In this document: positions 21,802 through 32,981 of the stretch, piece after piece
How positions within the stretch are numbered: the stretch's first letter is position 1
Layout of the letters: each line of letters begins with the position of its first letter
Made by a program: the position numbers and the translations under genes
Notes under the pieces: generated by a model
What the model saw: the letters and a program-made list of their open reading frames with translations, nothing else
Told to the model about the DNA's origin: nothing
Database searches by the model: none
From: Podospora bellae-mahoneyi
Lineage: Eukaryota; Ascomycota; Sordariomycetes; Sordariales; Podosporaceae
DNA length: 64,000 bases
Assembly (NCBI RefSeq): GCF_035222275.1
Contig: NC_085884.1
Span: forward strand, 1,550,001 to 1,614,000
Direction of reading: 5' to 3'

Positions 21802-23682
21802 CGGGGGTAGTGACGGCAGCGGTAGCGCAAGTGGGCACTGGGTCGCGGGGAGTCACGGTGTGAACGGCCGAGGGGCTCCGGCGACAGCGTCAGCACCATT
21901 GCTGTTGGCCTGACGGACTCGCAGGGTGGTGGGGGTCGCAGCGCGGAGGAAAGTCCGGCGTGGGCGACAGGATGATCTGATTGTGTACGGATGGACGATG
22001 GCGTCTGTAGTGTGGTCGAAGGTGGACGCTCGCTGCAATTTGAGGGATTGGATTGATTGATTGCCAGATCACTGGACTGGAGCTGGAGGAACACTCAAGA
22101 GAAGGGAACAATGGGAGGCCCACCCCCGCGCATTATCACCTGGCAGTTCCAGCGGACGGGACACAGCGCCACCTCCACCAGAACTCCTGCTCTTTTCGTT
22201 CGTGCCTTGTCTGACGTGCCACTCTTTCCCCCCCGGGGGGACGGGGGACGGGAGGGCAGACTCGATGATGGGCTCCAGGGTCCGGTCCGACTAGTGAGCG
22301 ACTCAAGGCGAGCTAGGCTGTCATCGTTCCCAACGTCGTCACGGCTGCATCAGGGCCGCAGCCGTTGTGCGCTTGATCGCGCGTAACCCCTCTCGATAGC
22401 GCCCGGGCCCCCAACCACGATCGCTTGGCGGGGGAGAAGAGAGACTTGAGATGCCCCACCTTCGCAGATCCCTTCACACATCAACCAATCAGTCACCGTT
22501 CCGACGAAACTTCGCTTGCGGGTTAGGGTCCTGAGTCCTGGGTTCATCCTTTCATCTTCGTCCAAGACAGCCCTGGAGTTTCTCAAAACGAAGTCCAGAA
22601 CGCCAGGTTCATGACATCTCCCCTACAGCCTCCATCTCGTCCATCTCGGTGACAAACTCGGGAGATGCGCCGTTCTCCGCCTGCTCTCCACAACACACTC
22701 CGGCGCCGTTGCAACCCAGACGCCACTACTGTCAACTGCCGTAGCAGCAATCCGTCCTATCTCCCCAAATCTTTCACGCCCTCCCTGCTCGAACACCTCC
22801 GCGGTTCCCTTCCGCTCTGACCTGACAGCTTATCGGCCGAATGGATAGCGACATGACATTGCGCTAGAGGAAAACAGGACAAACCTCCTGAACCAAGACG
22901 CCACCGGCCTCATTCAAATCAAGTTCTTGGTAAAATATCACCGAAGCCCATCAGGATACACCATGTTGCAAAGAAATCCATGACACAGACCCTTACTACA
23001 ACTATATTTTTGCGCATGCAAGGCCCAACTGGAGTTTTACGCCAGCCATCCAGCCATTGGCTATCAAAACCTGTCCAGGGGCTACCTCGACGCGGAACAT
23101 GCCGATAGCTTGCCCAAGGTCACCCTCAAGTTACGTAACATTGCGGACGATAGCGCCTATCGGGAAATATATCACTGGGCAATGGCTTGTAGCATCCATC
23201 CTGATTTACTGCTCGGTATCCGCTCTTCATCCTGTCAGTGAAAAGCTTGATCTCTCTCTCTCTCTCGGTCCTCCTCGGTGTTGTTGTTACAAAGATATAA
23301 AAGCGCAGAGCGGAGCCACAACCGCACCAATGCCACAAACGAGCGGGTTTTTCACCCTTGTTTGGTAATTGCTTCCCCCTTTTCCTTGTTGTCTAGAATG
23401 CCTACAATGGTTCTAGACAGCTCCAAACCAAAACGCTATTCCGCTTTTCGCATCTGATGTGTGGGGTGTGAACAATGAAAAACGAGGGTCGTTGGCATGT
23501 GGTTATTATGGGTCCGATCCCAGGTTGTCGGGCTCGTGTCAACCAGGAGTTGTGTGAGGAGATCTGAGACGTCAGAAAGCTCTGAAAAATGAAGAAGGGA
23601 TTGTCACTTTTGGTAGGTAGAGCCACGATCGAATAAATCAGATACGGTCCACTCCATCGCTGTGCGTATACTTCTAAGATAT
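21802..23682. other. Intergenic region
   Basis: GC-rich Clr5 upstream region, then spacer. On the minus strand at about 22830-22620 a short stretch (RFGEIGRIAATAVDSSGVWV) reads like coding sequence but is isolated and shifts frame; it may be a gene relic. Nothing else supported. Confidence 0.4.
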
Positions 23683-24969
23683 CTAATCCAAAAAAGAAAA
23701 AGAAAAGAAGAAAATTTTGCTCCCCAAGGGTGATAAGTTGAAAATGCGCAGCGCAATTACTCCCGAATATACCTCCTCACACAAGCTCTCATTGTCCAGT
23801 CCCGTACCATCAGTCCTCGACCTCCAGTTGTGGAGATCCCCATCCGTACAGCGGCTGACCGCAGTCCAGTAATTCAGACTCTCCGTCTTGATCCTAGGTA
23901 AGGCGTTCTGTGCGATGACATATTTCGATAGCAGACTACCTTCGAGAAAGATTCCCTGGTCCCGTGTCGCCGCGAAGTGCGTCCAGCGTTTGGCCAAGCA
24001 TTAGCTCGATAAGGAGGAAGCCAAGGGCAAGTACTTTGGGTTCCCGCTCGAGGACGAAGGCAAGGCCGTTGTCTGATTCCGAAGGCGACAAGACTGGGTT
24101 GGTGGAGGGTTGGTGAGTGTTGCGGAAGAATGGCTGGCTATACAAAGGATATCCATTCCTCGCAAGAAAGAAAACATCATGGCTACCGAGGGCGTCCGGG
24201 ACCCAAGGGGTGCCGTGGAGTTGAAGGACGTTTGATGAAATGACGAGTGCAAGGTGGAGACGGTCGCGATGAGAGACCAAGTTGTTGTCGGGTCGCTGGG
24301 GTAGATGGTATATTGTCTGCCCATTCCTAACGCCTGGTGGTCAATGATGATACCATAGGCGCCCCTATCCTGCGCAACGCAACTCTGTTGCAAATTTGAA
24401 AGGCCTCGCAAATATTTATCGTTGTAGTGATTTTCGATAACAAAGGGACCGTCAAGGTGTTGGTCAGGCCTGAAATTGCGCTAGTGATAGTGTTCTGTGG
24501 TTGTGATTCGAGAACAGTCGTGGCTGTTAACGTGGACTACTAACTGTGGCAATCTGAAGCTGACAGTCGTTTTTCCTTTGGGTCTAGATGCCGGGGAGTC
24601 AGTAGCAGAGGCTTGAGGTATTAGAGGATGTATGTCTGGTGTCGGTGATCGTGATGGTGGTCCTCATTTCGAGTTTTACGCCGAGATCGTGTTGGCAACT
24701 ACATGCTAAGCTAGATTGGAGAGCGTGGTACAGACTTATTCAAAAGATTCCTAAGAATATGGAGGAGTTTTCCTTGCGAGCGGGCCCGTCGTGAAGACTC
24801 TAGATCAATATCTTGATTGGTGAACTTCTCGATATTGGAAATCCAGTTCAGACTGGTACTTCTTCCACCTTCGCAACGTAGAAAGACCTTCGCTGTAGTG
24901 CTCGAGGTCGAGATCAGAATAGGGATGGATAGACCCCAAAAGCACCCCGGCGATTTCGAGGCCCGACAT
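23683..24969 (-). pseudogene. Decayed HeLo-like incompatibility protein (HeLo-like start plus kinase-like C-terminal domain)
   Basis: The ATG at 24969 (minus strand) opens MSGLEIAGVLLGSI, then LEHYSEGLSTLRRWKKYQSEL. This is the typical start of fungal HeLo-like proteins (EVAGVVLGAIPLI...). Stops follow at once. Further on come LSNLQQSCVAQDRG and YTIYPSD (about 24400-24300), RLHLALVISSNVLQLHGTPW (24265-24205) and VLALGFLLIELMLGQ (24030-23985). After a one-base frame change come YWTAVSRC and LDNESLCEEVYSGVI (to about 23750), the closing part of the kinase-like domain. Several stops and at least two frame changes rule out function. It is a second, different member of the type seen at 9484-10493. 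Confidence 0.72.
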
Positions 24970-25285
24970 GCCGGCGTTTCATAGATTTAAGAAGAAGGTC
25001 ATGATCATACCAAAAGCCGCTTCGGATGTGAGTAGACAACGGGGAGGTGCGAATGGTAAAGCGGAGAACCTGCACATTGGGCCCCCGCTGCTCTTACCCA
25101 GTCACCTTCCTTCCCTTCAGGCTGTTTGCAACGTTGCGGAAAAGCCTGACCCCACATTCAATATTTCATAGCTTCCTCTTGGCCAGGAGGGCAGCACTTG
25201 AGCCGCAACAGACCTTACCTTGGTCTCTTTCTATCTTCATTTTTATGAACTGACAACGGGCCATGTTTGGTTTTCCCATGTGACA

Positions 25286-26527
25286 ATGGCACGGAATATT
25301 GCCAGCTCTGTCCTACAATGTCTCGCATCGTTTCATCGTGGATGTCGTGGGCTGTTTTCTGCGCTTGAGCGTCGACATCAAAAACCAGCACCCCATCAAC
25401 GCTTCCTTGTCGCAAAGCTGACTGACAAAACGTATTTTGAGCCCTATGACGTTCAGCATGTTAGCTCAAAGTTTACCAAAATTGAGCCATGGTTGGCTGA
25501 GCGACTGGGCAAGTCACTCTCTGGGAGGCGTCAGTATTTCAAATACTGGGAAACGCATCATGAAAGGCTGTCTGTCGGATTGGCGGAAGTACAAGCAAAG
25601 GCAGAGCCCAGGGATTCCGAAACTATCGCATCATCTATACCTCGTACCATGAAGGATAACGCAACCGCAACTATCATCAAAGAAGACCAGTCTGATGCTG
25701 GCATCTCGCAGACCTCCTATGCAACATCAGCGGCAGCGGCTGGAAACCTCAACATCCCACCACTACCCAAACAGGCAGATATGGGTCCTTTCTAATGCCC
25801 TTTTATTACACCATGGTTGTCGCAGAGGATCGCAACGCTTGGAAGTGAGTGAACCCCATTTCATTCGTGGCAGGTGTAAAGCTAATGGAACATCAGAAAG
25901 CATATATATAGTCATCTCAGGTCATATATTTGCCTTGCTGAGGATTGCATATTACCTGACCGAGAGTTCAGACGCCGACATGAATGATACTGGGACTTTT
26001 CAGTCCCGTTTCCCCCTCCAATAGCTGACAGTCATACAGGATGTACCACGTTCAACAAAACCACTGGCACACCTGTTTAAGTCCATTTGGGTGCCAGACA
26101 CACATAAAGTCGATGGCCGAATGCAAAACACATTTGAATAAAGTCTCACCAGTCATCGGAATTTTTACAAACTGGTGATGTCGAGGCCTATGTCAAACTT
26201 TCACAGTGGCCTCTTGACATCACCGCAGGAATACCATGCCCATTTTGCGACGAAACAATTACATCCGCGAAGCACTACCAACGTCGCGTTTGTCTACACC
26301 AGGAACAACCATCACTTTTTGCGTGCCGTCAGCTGACACAGACGACGGTTCGGACGAGAATAAAGACAGCAATATGGCATCCAGCCGGCAAAATTTAATG
26401 TCTGATGAAAGCAACAATCGTCTTAGTGACGGTCAGTTTTCAGACGACAGCACAAACGACTACAAAACGGGATTCGAGTTACAAGATAACAAACCCCGAT
26501 CCAATATCGACGGAGATAAACAGTAAA
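25286..26527 (+). pseudogene. Decayed C2H2-type zinc-finger protein
   Basis: The ATG at 25286 starts MARNIASSVLQCLASFHRGC, which fits the start of a large fungal family with degenerate C2H2 fingers. The frame runs to a TAA at 25793 directly after KQADMGPF, where intact members continue with ECP of the first finger. Beyond the stop, finger pieces persist in other frames: YYTMVVAEDRNAWK, YICLAEDCILPDREFRRRHE followed by TGA at 25985 (TGG expected, a G-to-A change), HWHTCLSPFGC, and CPFCDETITSAKHYQRRV with LHQEQPSLFA (about 26235-26320). The C-terminal acidic tail is open to 26527. The long central region of intact relatives is missing, so the gene is shortened as well as interrupted. Confidence 0.7.
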
Positions 26528-26735
26528 TATGCAGTAAAACAGATGACTCTGAAGTAACAGCGGAGGAGCTGGAGGAAAATGACAAACTGGAGTGGTGGAG
26601 GAATGGGTCCGCGTTATCCGGACTTGCCGCACATGCAAGGGGGAGGAGTATGGTGAGGAGTTCTGTATGCGGCACCAAAGTAGAGATGGTAAGATCGTCG
26701 ACTAAGCTGATGCTTGGGGCCGATATAAGTAGCGG

Positions 26736-27799
26736 TTGCTAACACATATGCCTCAATGGATACCAGTTGAAGAAATGAGATTTTTAAAGGATCCGTTGGT
26801 CTCCTGCTGTATTTGCCATCACAATAACAAGCCCGGTGGAATTATCAATCCCGGACTTGACAGCTTGTGTGCTGCCTGTGGACATCAAGCAGTCCACTGT
26901 ATATACTGCACACCAGTTACTCTTGTTAGATACCATCAACCAAGCCGAGCAGGTGAAGGCACGCTGGAGACCTCGACTCATCTGGACGCAGAGAAGATGC
27001 CAGAAAGCGAAGGCGAACTTGTCGCACCGAAACACGAGACTAAGAATGCGGCTGAGGAAGCAAATGTTTCTGGTGAAATTCCAAGCACCAACTTTTACTG
27101 CGATGGGATTGAAATGAGCCATAGCAAATAGTATATTGTGGCTGGACTGCCAAAGATGGCCATTTGTCGGCAATGCTATTTGGAGGTTGTAGCTCCTTTG
27201 CAGACGGAGGTAGGAAGGGGGTAGGGATCAAAAACAGCTTCCCAAGCAAAATGTTCAAACTGTACTGGCTTACAGCCTGCCAGTTGAGTACCGAGAGCAG
27301 GAGGGCGGTATTACGATTGGCCGCTCAGAATGACAACTGGGATACTCTCACGCGGAACGTGCTGGAGAACAGGAAACAAGATCAAATCAGAGAAAGAAGA
27401 AAGGATAGTGTATGGTCCGAGAAGGAAAGTCCCGCGGATACCCTTGAGATTGCTAGGCATCGGTATGAAGCTATCAATGAGAAACGCTTCGAGTTGTTAA
27501 AACCGGGAGAAGCTTGGCAGCGCAAAATGGCAGAGATTGAGGCTGAAAGGGTCGAGACCTCGCAGAGGAAGGTGGAGGCCACCAGGGCTTTGGACGAGAA
27601 ATTGGAGCGACAGGAGAGGGAAGGGGAAAACTGCAAAGGAAGCGCTGAGCTTGAATATCTCAGATATGATCATTTCAAAGCTTCACTGCGGCTAAAAGAA
27701 TTAGAGAAAGAGAAGAACCCAGAAATAGAGTTTGCTGGGTCATTGATGGCAGACACGTCTCGGAGAATGCGGGGTTTGCAGTGGGATGGAATAAGGTAA
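26736..27799 (+). pseudogene. Zinc-ribbon/coiled-coil protein of unknown function, probably broken
   Basis: The first frame (26736-27131) holds a zinc-ribbon-like set of cysteines: CCICHHN, CAACGH and CIYC. After its stop another frame gives MAICRQCYLEVVAPL (about 27155) and LPVEYREQEGGITIGRSE (27279-27330). A one-base shift then leads into NDNWDTLTRN and a charged coiled coil (MAEIEAERVETSQRKVEATR) that ends at 27799. The order Cys-rich head, EEGGI/IGR block and coiled-coil tail looks like one ancestral protein, which suggests a single gene with frame damage. A start for the last frame alone could be the ATG at 27173 or 27251. Family not recognised. Confidence 0.5.
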
Positions 27800-28348
27800 G
27801 GGGACGGTGAGCCGAGCCGAGACGAGATGAGGCTATTCCCAAGATGAGTTTGACTACTGGATTGCCTACCGTAAAGGGATAGGAATCATAAAATGGGGCT
27901 GAAGTTGGGAAATATCTTATTTTCCAAGTTAATGCGAACGTTATAACTTGGGCGCCTTAGGAGCTGTCCGGACTCCACTGCTCAACATCATCACAGTAGC
28001 ACTCACCCTGAGCTTGTACAAGAACCTGTGACCACTGCACTTGACCCCCAGATCCCCACAGGTTGGCGCCAGTAGGTCTCGAACCTACTCTGGTTTCAAA
28101 TACAGTCTCACAGACCCACTTGCCACTCGGTGTCTTGATGGGTTCACAGCAAGGACTTTGAGCCGCTCTCTAATGCCAATGAGCATAGTAAACGGCAGTA
28201 TAATGTTGTCGAAAATAGCAGAACATCCAGAGCATTCCAATAAGATACGTCAATTTGATCTAGGCTAGCCGGAAGCTACCTACCAAGTAGCTGGCTAAAT
28301 ACCTTAATTCATGTGTCGGTCCCCCGGAATCTCTCCCTCAAACCAACA
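27800..28348. other. Intergenic region containing a tRNA-like element
   Basis: No protein gene seen. The tRNA-like segment at 28060-28140 is listed separately. Confidence 0.5.
28060..28140 (-). repeat. tRNA-like (Pol III promoter-like) element, possible SINE
   Basis: On the minus strand there is a good B box (GGTTCGAGACC, 28085-28075) framed by a perfect 5-base T-stem (GTAGG/CCTAC). An A box-like CCGAGTGG lies about 45 bases upstream (near 28130). The sequence after the T-arm (TGGCGCCA) looks like a tRNA 3' end, but no matching 5' acceptor strand or anticodon arm is present. It fits a tRNA-derived relic rather than a working tRNA. Confidence 0.45.
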
Positions 28349-29338
28349 TCATTCAAACTTAGCCACCTTCTCGACGGCGGCCTTGACTCTTGCCTTGGCT
28401 TCCTCACCCACAACCCACTCCTGGGCCTTCTCGAACCCTCTCTTCCAGATTGCCCACCTCTCCTTGCTGAAGCCCTTCCATGCGCGATCTTTGAAGTAGG
28501 GACCAGGCGCGCCGTTGTTCCCCACGAAATCTTTATTCGCCTGGCTCAACTTCCAGAGATACTCCCCCGCCAACAGGATGTAGAGGCTAGCCTGACTGAC
28601 TCCCCGACTGGCAACCTGGGCATCTGCTCCTTGTACCAACTCTCCATCCGCCGTAATGTATTCCTTTCTCTCCGTGTTCGATGTGGTAACATTACCCTCA
28701 AAAACCTCCCTCAGGGTCCAGAGCCCAAACAACGCAAAGTCGCCGCCGATATCTCCCTTTGTGGTCTCCGGGTCGATATCCTTGGTCACCACACCTGTCA
28801 ACCTTGCGAGCAACCCCACCAGTCCATCTTGTTTGGCACGGTCTTCGGGTGAATCAGCAGCAAACGCCTCTACTTGCATGGGATTAGCGAAGGTGGTCAT
28901 AACGACCTTGGGATTGAGTCAAAGCTTACCATCGTTATACTTCTCCCTAGCCGCCAGCCCGAAGTTGGGCAAATCTTTCCACACCTTCTGCTCACCAAAC
29001 CGCAAGTTTGGCAGCTCGTGCTTCCTGAGCTCGGCAAGAAACTGTACTAGCTGCTCTTGCTGGTCCACGGGCGTCTTCCCCGCTTTGTCAATAACCGCCT
29101 CCCAGGCATACCACAAGAGGTGCTCCAGATCATCGCTGGGCTGTTGTTTCTGGGCTTCCTGGACCCAGTGCCGAACCGCGGTCAACACAGCTTCGCGGTT
29201 GCTAAGGCGTTGCAACGACTGTTCAAAAATATTGCACATGATTGGTCGTGAAGGTGTCAAAACTGAGGTGGTTTGATCCGATGATTTCGACAAGGAAGAA
29301 ATGAGCGAGAAAAAGTCGTCCAAAGCTTTCTCTATCAT
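28349..29338 (-). CDS. DUF3632-family protein
   Basis: Exons (minus) 29338-28930 and 28872-28349 with a 57-base intron (GTAAGC donor, GCTAATC branch site, CAAG acceptor). The product is about 310 residues. Blocks such as LLWYAWEAVIDKAGKT, LRKHELPNLRFGEQ, LPNFGLAARE and FALFGLWTLREVFE match a fungal-specific family of unknown function (DUF3632), mainly helical and soluble. No signal peptide or membrane segment. An internal ATG 33 codons in could also serve as the start. Confidence 0.8.
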
Positions 29339-29760
29339 GCAAGTCTAAATATTGCTGGCCTGCTACAAAAGACGTCTGTCCTCAAAATACAAGTTATGGT
29401 TGTCAAAGGTGGGGTTGACGTCAGCGAGGCATGCGATGCCCACCAGATTCTTCCTGGATCCTCCTGGCGGTTGTTCAGGAGGCCTCGCAGAACATCGAAT
29501 GGCTGGCTCACAATTCACTCCCCAAAAATGTTAGTGCAAAAATTCTAGAACACCGCCAAACCACTCGCTCCAGCTGCAAAAAGAAGCAGCTCCATAAATT
29601 CATCTCAATGTCTCACAATTTCCCCATCACCCCCATCAACGCAGCCAATCACTTACCTCTCCCCCGGAGAATCCCCCAGTGTCTTCTTGGCGCCACGACC
29701 CTTGGCAAACACATCAACTCTCACGCTCATTTTAACCTAACTTCCACCTCACCTCTCACT

Positions 29761-29780
29761 TCTCTCTCTCTCTCTCTCTC
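29761..29780 (+). repeat. (TC)n tract upstream of the RNase gene
   Basis: About ten TC units, 36 bases before the start codon at 29816. Pyrimidine tracts in this position are common around transcription starts of well-expressed fungal genes. Confidence 0.85.
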
Positions 29781-29815
29781 TATCTTCATCCTGGTTTCAT
29801 CATCACCCATCAAAA

Positions 29816-30550
29816 ATGTTCACCCTCAAAACCCTCCTCCTCCTCACCCTCTCCGCCGCCACCGCCACAGCCCAAGGCACCTCCTCCATCGGCCAAGTAA
29901 CCTGCGGAAACAACAACTGGTCCCGGTCCCAAATCGAGGAAGCCCTCGAGCAAGGCTGCCGTCTCCACGAGGACGGGGAGCAATTGGGAAACAACAAGTA
30001 TCCTCACCGGTTCAACAACCGGGAGGGTCTCGTTTTTGCTGCCAGCGGGCCGTATCAGGAGTTTCCTATAGTGAGGAATGGGGTTTATGAAGGGGGTTAG
30101 TAGTTTCCCTTTCCCCCCCACCCCCTCTTTTTCTAAATTCTTTTTTTTTTAATTTTTTTTTTATTTTTTTTTATTTCTTTTATGTTTAATTTTTTTTCTA
30201 CACGTCATGATAGATGCTGATGATGATGAGCAGGCTCCCCCGGAGCGGATAGGATTGTTTTCAATCCTAACCTGAATGGTGCTTGTGTCTATGTCGGCAC
30301 GATGACGCATACGGGGGCGAGTGGGAATGGGTTTAATATGTGTGCTACGAGGTCGGAGGGAAGGCCGGGGGCTGGGGATGATACCACTGCTTCGGTGACG
30401 GTTCCTGGTACTGCTACGAGGACTCAGACCAGCACGTCTACTACGTCGACTTCTACGTCGACTGCCAGCCCGGATTCGGCCGGAGCGGTGCAGAGGTTGG
30501 GGGTGCAGGGGGTGGCGGTCGGGTTGATGGCTTGGGCTTTTGTTTTGTAA
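29816..30550 (+). CDS. RNase T1-family guanyl ribonuclease, secreted, probably GPI-anchored
   Basis: Exons 29816-30095 and 30234-30550; the 138-base T-rich intron has a GTTAGT donor and ends GAGCAG. The product is about 198 residues: a signal peptide (FTLKTLLLLTLSAATATA), then the RNase T1/N1 fold at about residues 28-130. Active-site positions of the family are all present: Tyr and His in YPHRF, Glu in YQEFP, Arg in GADRIVF and His in THTGASGN. Family members cut single-stranded RNA after guanosine. Unlike plain RNase T1, about 65 residues follow: a Ser/Thr-rich stalk (TSTSTTSTSTST), a small-residue site (DSAG) and a hydrophobic tail (VAVGLMAWAFVL), the pattern of a GPI anchor. The loops are short, so it is not of the ribotoxin type. 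Identity is very likely; the anchor is inferred. Confidence 0.9.
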
Positions 30551-31567
30551 GGGGGGTGGCTGAATGAGGGAGGGAGGTGTCGGGTGGGCTGGCAGCATGT
30601 TTGGAGTAAGGTTATTTGCCTCAGGCTTTGGCGCGGTGGTGAGATCTTTTCATATTGATCTCACAAGGGCTCCAGGTTGAGATTCTCGAGGTCTCGCTTC
30701 CTGATTAGTTCCCCTGCATCGTGCAGCCCCAGCTGAAGGTCAGCAGCTTAACCGGGAGGAACGTTCATCACCAAGTTTGCAAGGTGTTACTGGTCGATTA
30801 GTAGGAAGCGAGAGTCAAAGGATTTCAACCCGGAGTCGTTGTGGGATATGGGTGATCTTACTGCCAAAAGCAAAGAAGCCAGATGAGGCAGGAGGCAAGC
30901 TTCGGCTAGGGGCGAGATGGGATGGAGTTGCACAGCGCGATTGCATAAATTAGGTGTTTGGGTAGGGGCTATATTGTCATGTCTTTCAGGCCATTTCAAC
31001 TCAGAATTTTGGGATGGTTATATTTGAAAGACTACGCCGGGGTCAGGATCAGTCTGGGAGACGGGGTGACTTTCACTGTAGGTGCTTGAGCAGCTTGTAA
31101 CAATAATGGCAAAGTCAAACAGGTAGGAAAATCGACCTCTGCATCGTGAAAGCTCTAAAGATCATAAAGTTGAACTTTTCGCTTCTGTGGTGGAGGCTGT
31201 TTGTCATTTCTGCTACTAGGAGACTAAGCAATATCATCCATGCATCCTCTCTTCAACAGATACATGCAACGATTGATAAAGTCACCTATGCCTTAAGCCA
31301 ACATGAAACCAATGCTGTGCCAGGTACCCCGCATGCTCAGCTAGCCCTGTCGTGATCTCCAACGCAGCTGCCAGGGCATGCGGAGAAGGCAGGGGAACCG
31401 AGGCTCAATCACGTTCATACGGTTGGTGATCGCCTTCAAAATGCGGGGGACCGCGATGCTACATATACTTTCCTTTGTGTTCACCACACCCACCGCCTTG
31501 AACAATTTTGCTTCATTTACTCACATCACCTGACTCGCCTGTGACTTGTCATATCGTCAACACCAAA
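30551..31567. other. Intergenic region
   Basis: No gene supported. The 30628-30705 stretch has weak tRNA-like character (see rejected items). The last part is the promoter of the acyl-CoA dehydrogenase gene. Confidence 0.5.
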
Positions 31568-32981
31568 ATGACCTCCAAAGCCCCCATCCCCTTCTCCGAC
31601 CCCCCAGCCCTCATGGGCCTCCCCTCCCCCTACTTCACCCCTTCCCACCTCCAATGGGCCAAAGCCATCCGCCCCTTCATCACCTCCAACCTCCACTCCC
31701 TCGCCGTCGAATCCGAGCAATCCCCCACCGCCACCGTCCCCGAATCCGTCTTTTCCACCTTTGCCAACCACCACATGCTCATCCCCGCCCTCCCCGCCCC
31801 CCTGCCCGCAGCGTGGCTCAAAAAACTCGGCATCCACACCCTCCTCGGCGGTCTGAAAGTAGAAGACTTTGACTCCCTTCACGGCTACATCTACGGCGAC
31901 GAAATGGTCCGCTCCGGCCTCGCCGGCCCCCCAGGCTCCCTCACGACCGGCATCGCCTTTGGCCTCCCCCTCATCCTCAAGTTCGGCTCCCCCATCCTCC
32001 AAGAAAAAATTGTCCCCGACATCCTCCTGGGCAGAAAAAGAATCTGCATCGCCATCACAGAACCCGAGGCCGGCTCCGACGTGGCCGGGATCGTGACTAC
32101 GGCCAAGAAATCACCCGACGGGCAACACTACATTGTAAACGGCACCAAGAAATGGATCACAAACGGCATCTGGTCCGACTACGCCTCCATGGCCGTCCGC
32201 ACCGGCCCCCCCGGTTCGGGAGCAGCAGGCATTTCCCTCCTTGTCGTCCCGCTCAAAAACCACCCCGGGGTTAACATGCGCCGTCTCAAAGTCGCGGGGC
32301 AAATCTCGGCCGGGACTACTTTCATCGAGCTGGACGACGTGCAAGTCCCGGTTGAGAACCTAATTGGAAAGGAAAACCACGGGATGAAGTACATAATGAC
32401 CAACTTCAACCATGAGAGGTTAGCCGTCGCCACGGGGACCACAAGGCAGGCTCGGGTGGCGCTCAGCGCGGCCTTCGAGTACGTCATGAAGAGGGAGGCG
32501 TTTGGAAAGCCGCTGGTGGAACAGCCCGTGGTGCGGCACCGGCTGGCGAAAGCGGGCGCGTTGCTGGAGAGTTTGACTGCGTGGGTGGAGCATTTTGCTT
32601 ATTTGATGACAAGACTGCCGGCGGAGGAGGCGGATGTCAAGTTGGGGGGTATGACGGCGTTGCTGAAGGCGCAGGCGGGGATTGTGTTCAGGGAGTGTGC
32701 TGATACGGCGGTGTTGTTGTTTGGGGGCAATGGGTTCACCACTACGGGGCAGGGGATGGTTGCTGAGAGTGAGTTTTTTTTGTCTTGAAGTTGACGGACT
32801 GAATGAGGTAATGCTGACTTGTTTTTCTACCCATCACACAGTGCTCTACCGAGAGGTTCCGGGGACGAGAATTCCGGGAGGGTCGGAGGATGTCCTGCTT
32901 GACTTGGCGGTTCGGCAGCTGCTCAAGATTTACAAGGTGCAGACCAAGATGTTGGAGGATAAAAAGGCTGCGAAACTGTAG
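31568..32981 (+). CDS. Acyl-CoA dehydrogenase
   Basis: Exons 31568-32768 and 32842-32981; the intron (GTGAGT donor, CACACAG acceptor, 73 bases) was set by restoring the frame into MLYREVPGTRIPGG. The product is about 446 residues, normal for the family. N-terminal helical domain at about 1-130, then the beta-barrel middle domain with the flavin-contact motif IAITEPEAGSDVAG and YIVNGTKKWITNG. The C-terminal helical domain includes REAFGKPLVEQPVVRHRLA, LLFGGNGFTTTGQG and the closing YREVPGTRIPGGSEDVLLDL. It is an FAD-dependent enzyme that introduces a 2,3 double bond into acyl-CoA thioesters in fatty-acid or branched-chain breakdown. No clear targeting peptide, so a peroxisomal or cytosolic place cannot be decided; the C-terminus (AAKL) is close to but not a consensus peroxisomal SKL signal. 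Confidence 0.93.

Noticed and set aside
29816-30550. Ribotoxin (alpha-sarcin type) identity for the RNase gene
   Set aside because: The loops are short and the core matches plain RNase T1; only the C-terminal tail is additional.
30628-30705. tRNA-like stretch after the RNase gene (GAGATC/GATCTC hairpin with CAT in the loop, GGTTGAGATTC downstream)
   Set aside because: The A box is weak, the B box lacks the conserved C, and no acceptor stem forms.
31526-32002. Long minus-strand frame opposite the acyl-CoA dehydrogenase
   Set aside because: Gly/Glu/Val-rich antisense shadow caused by strong codon bias of the real gene.
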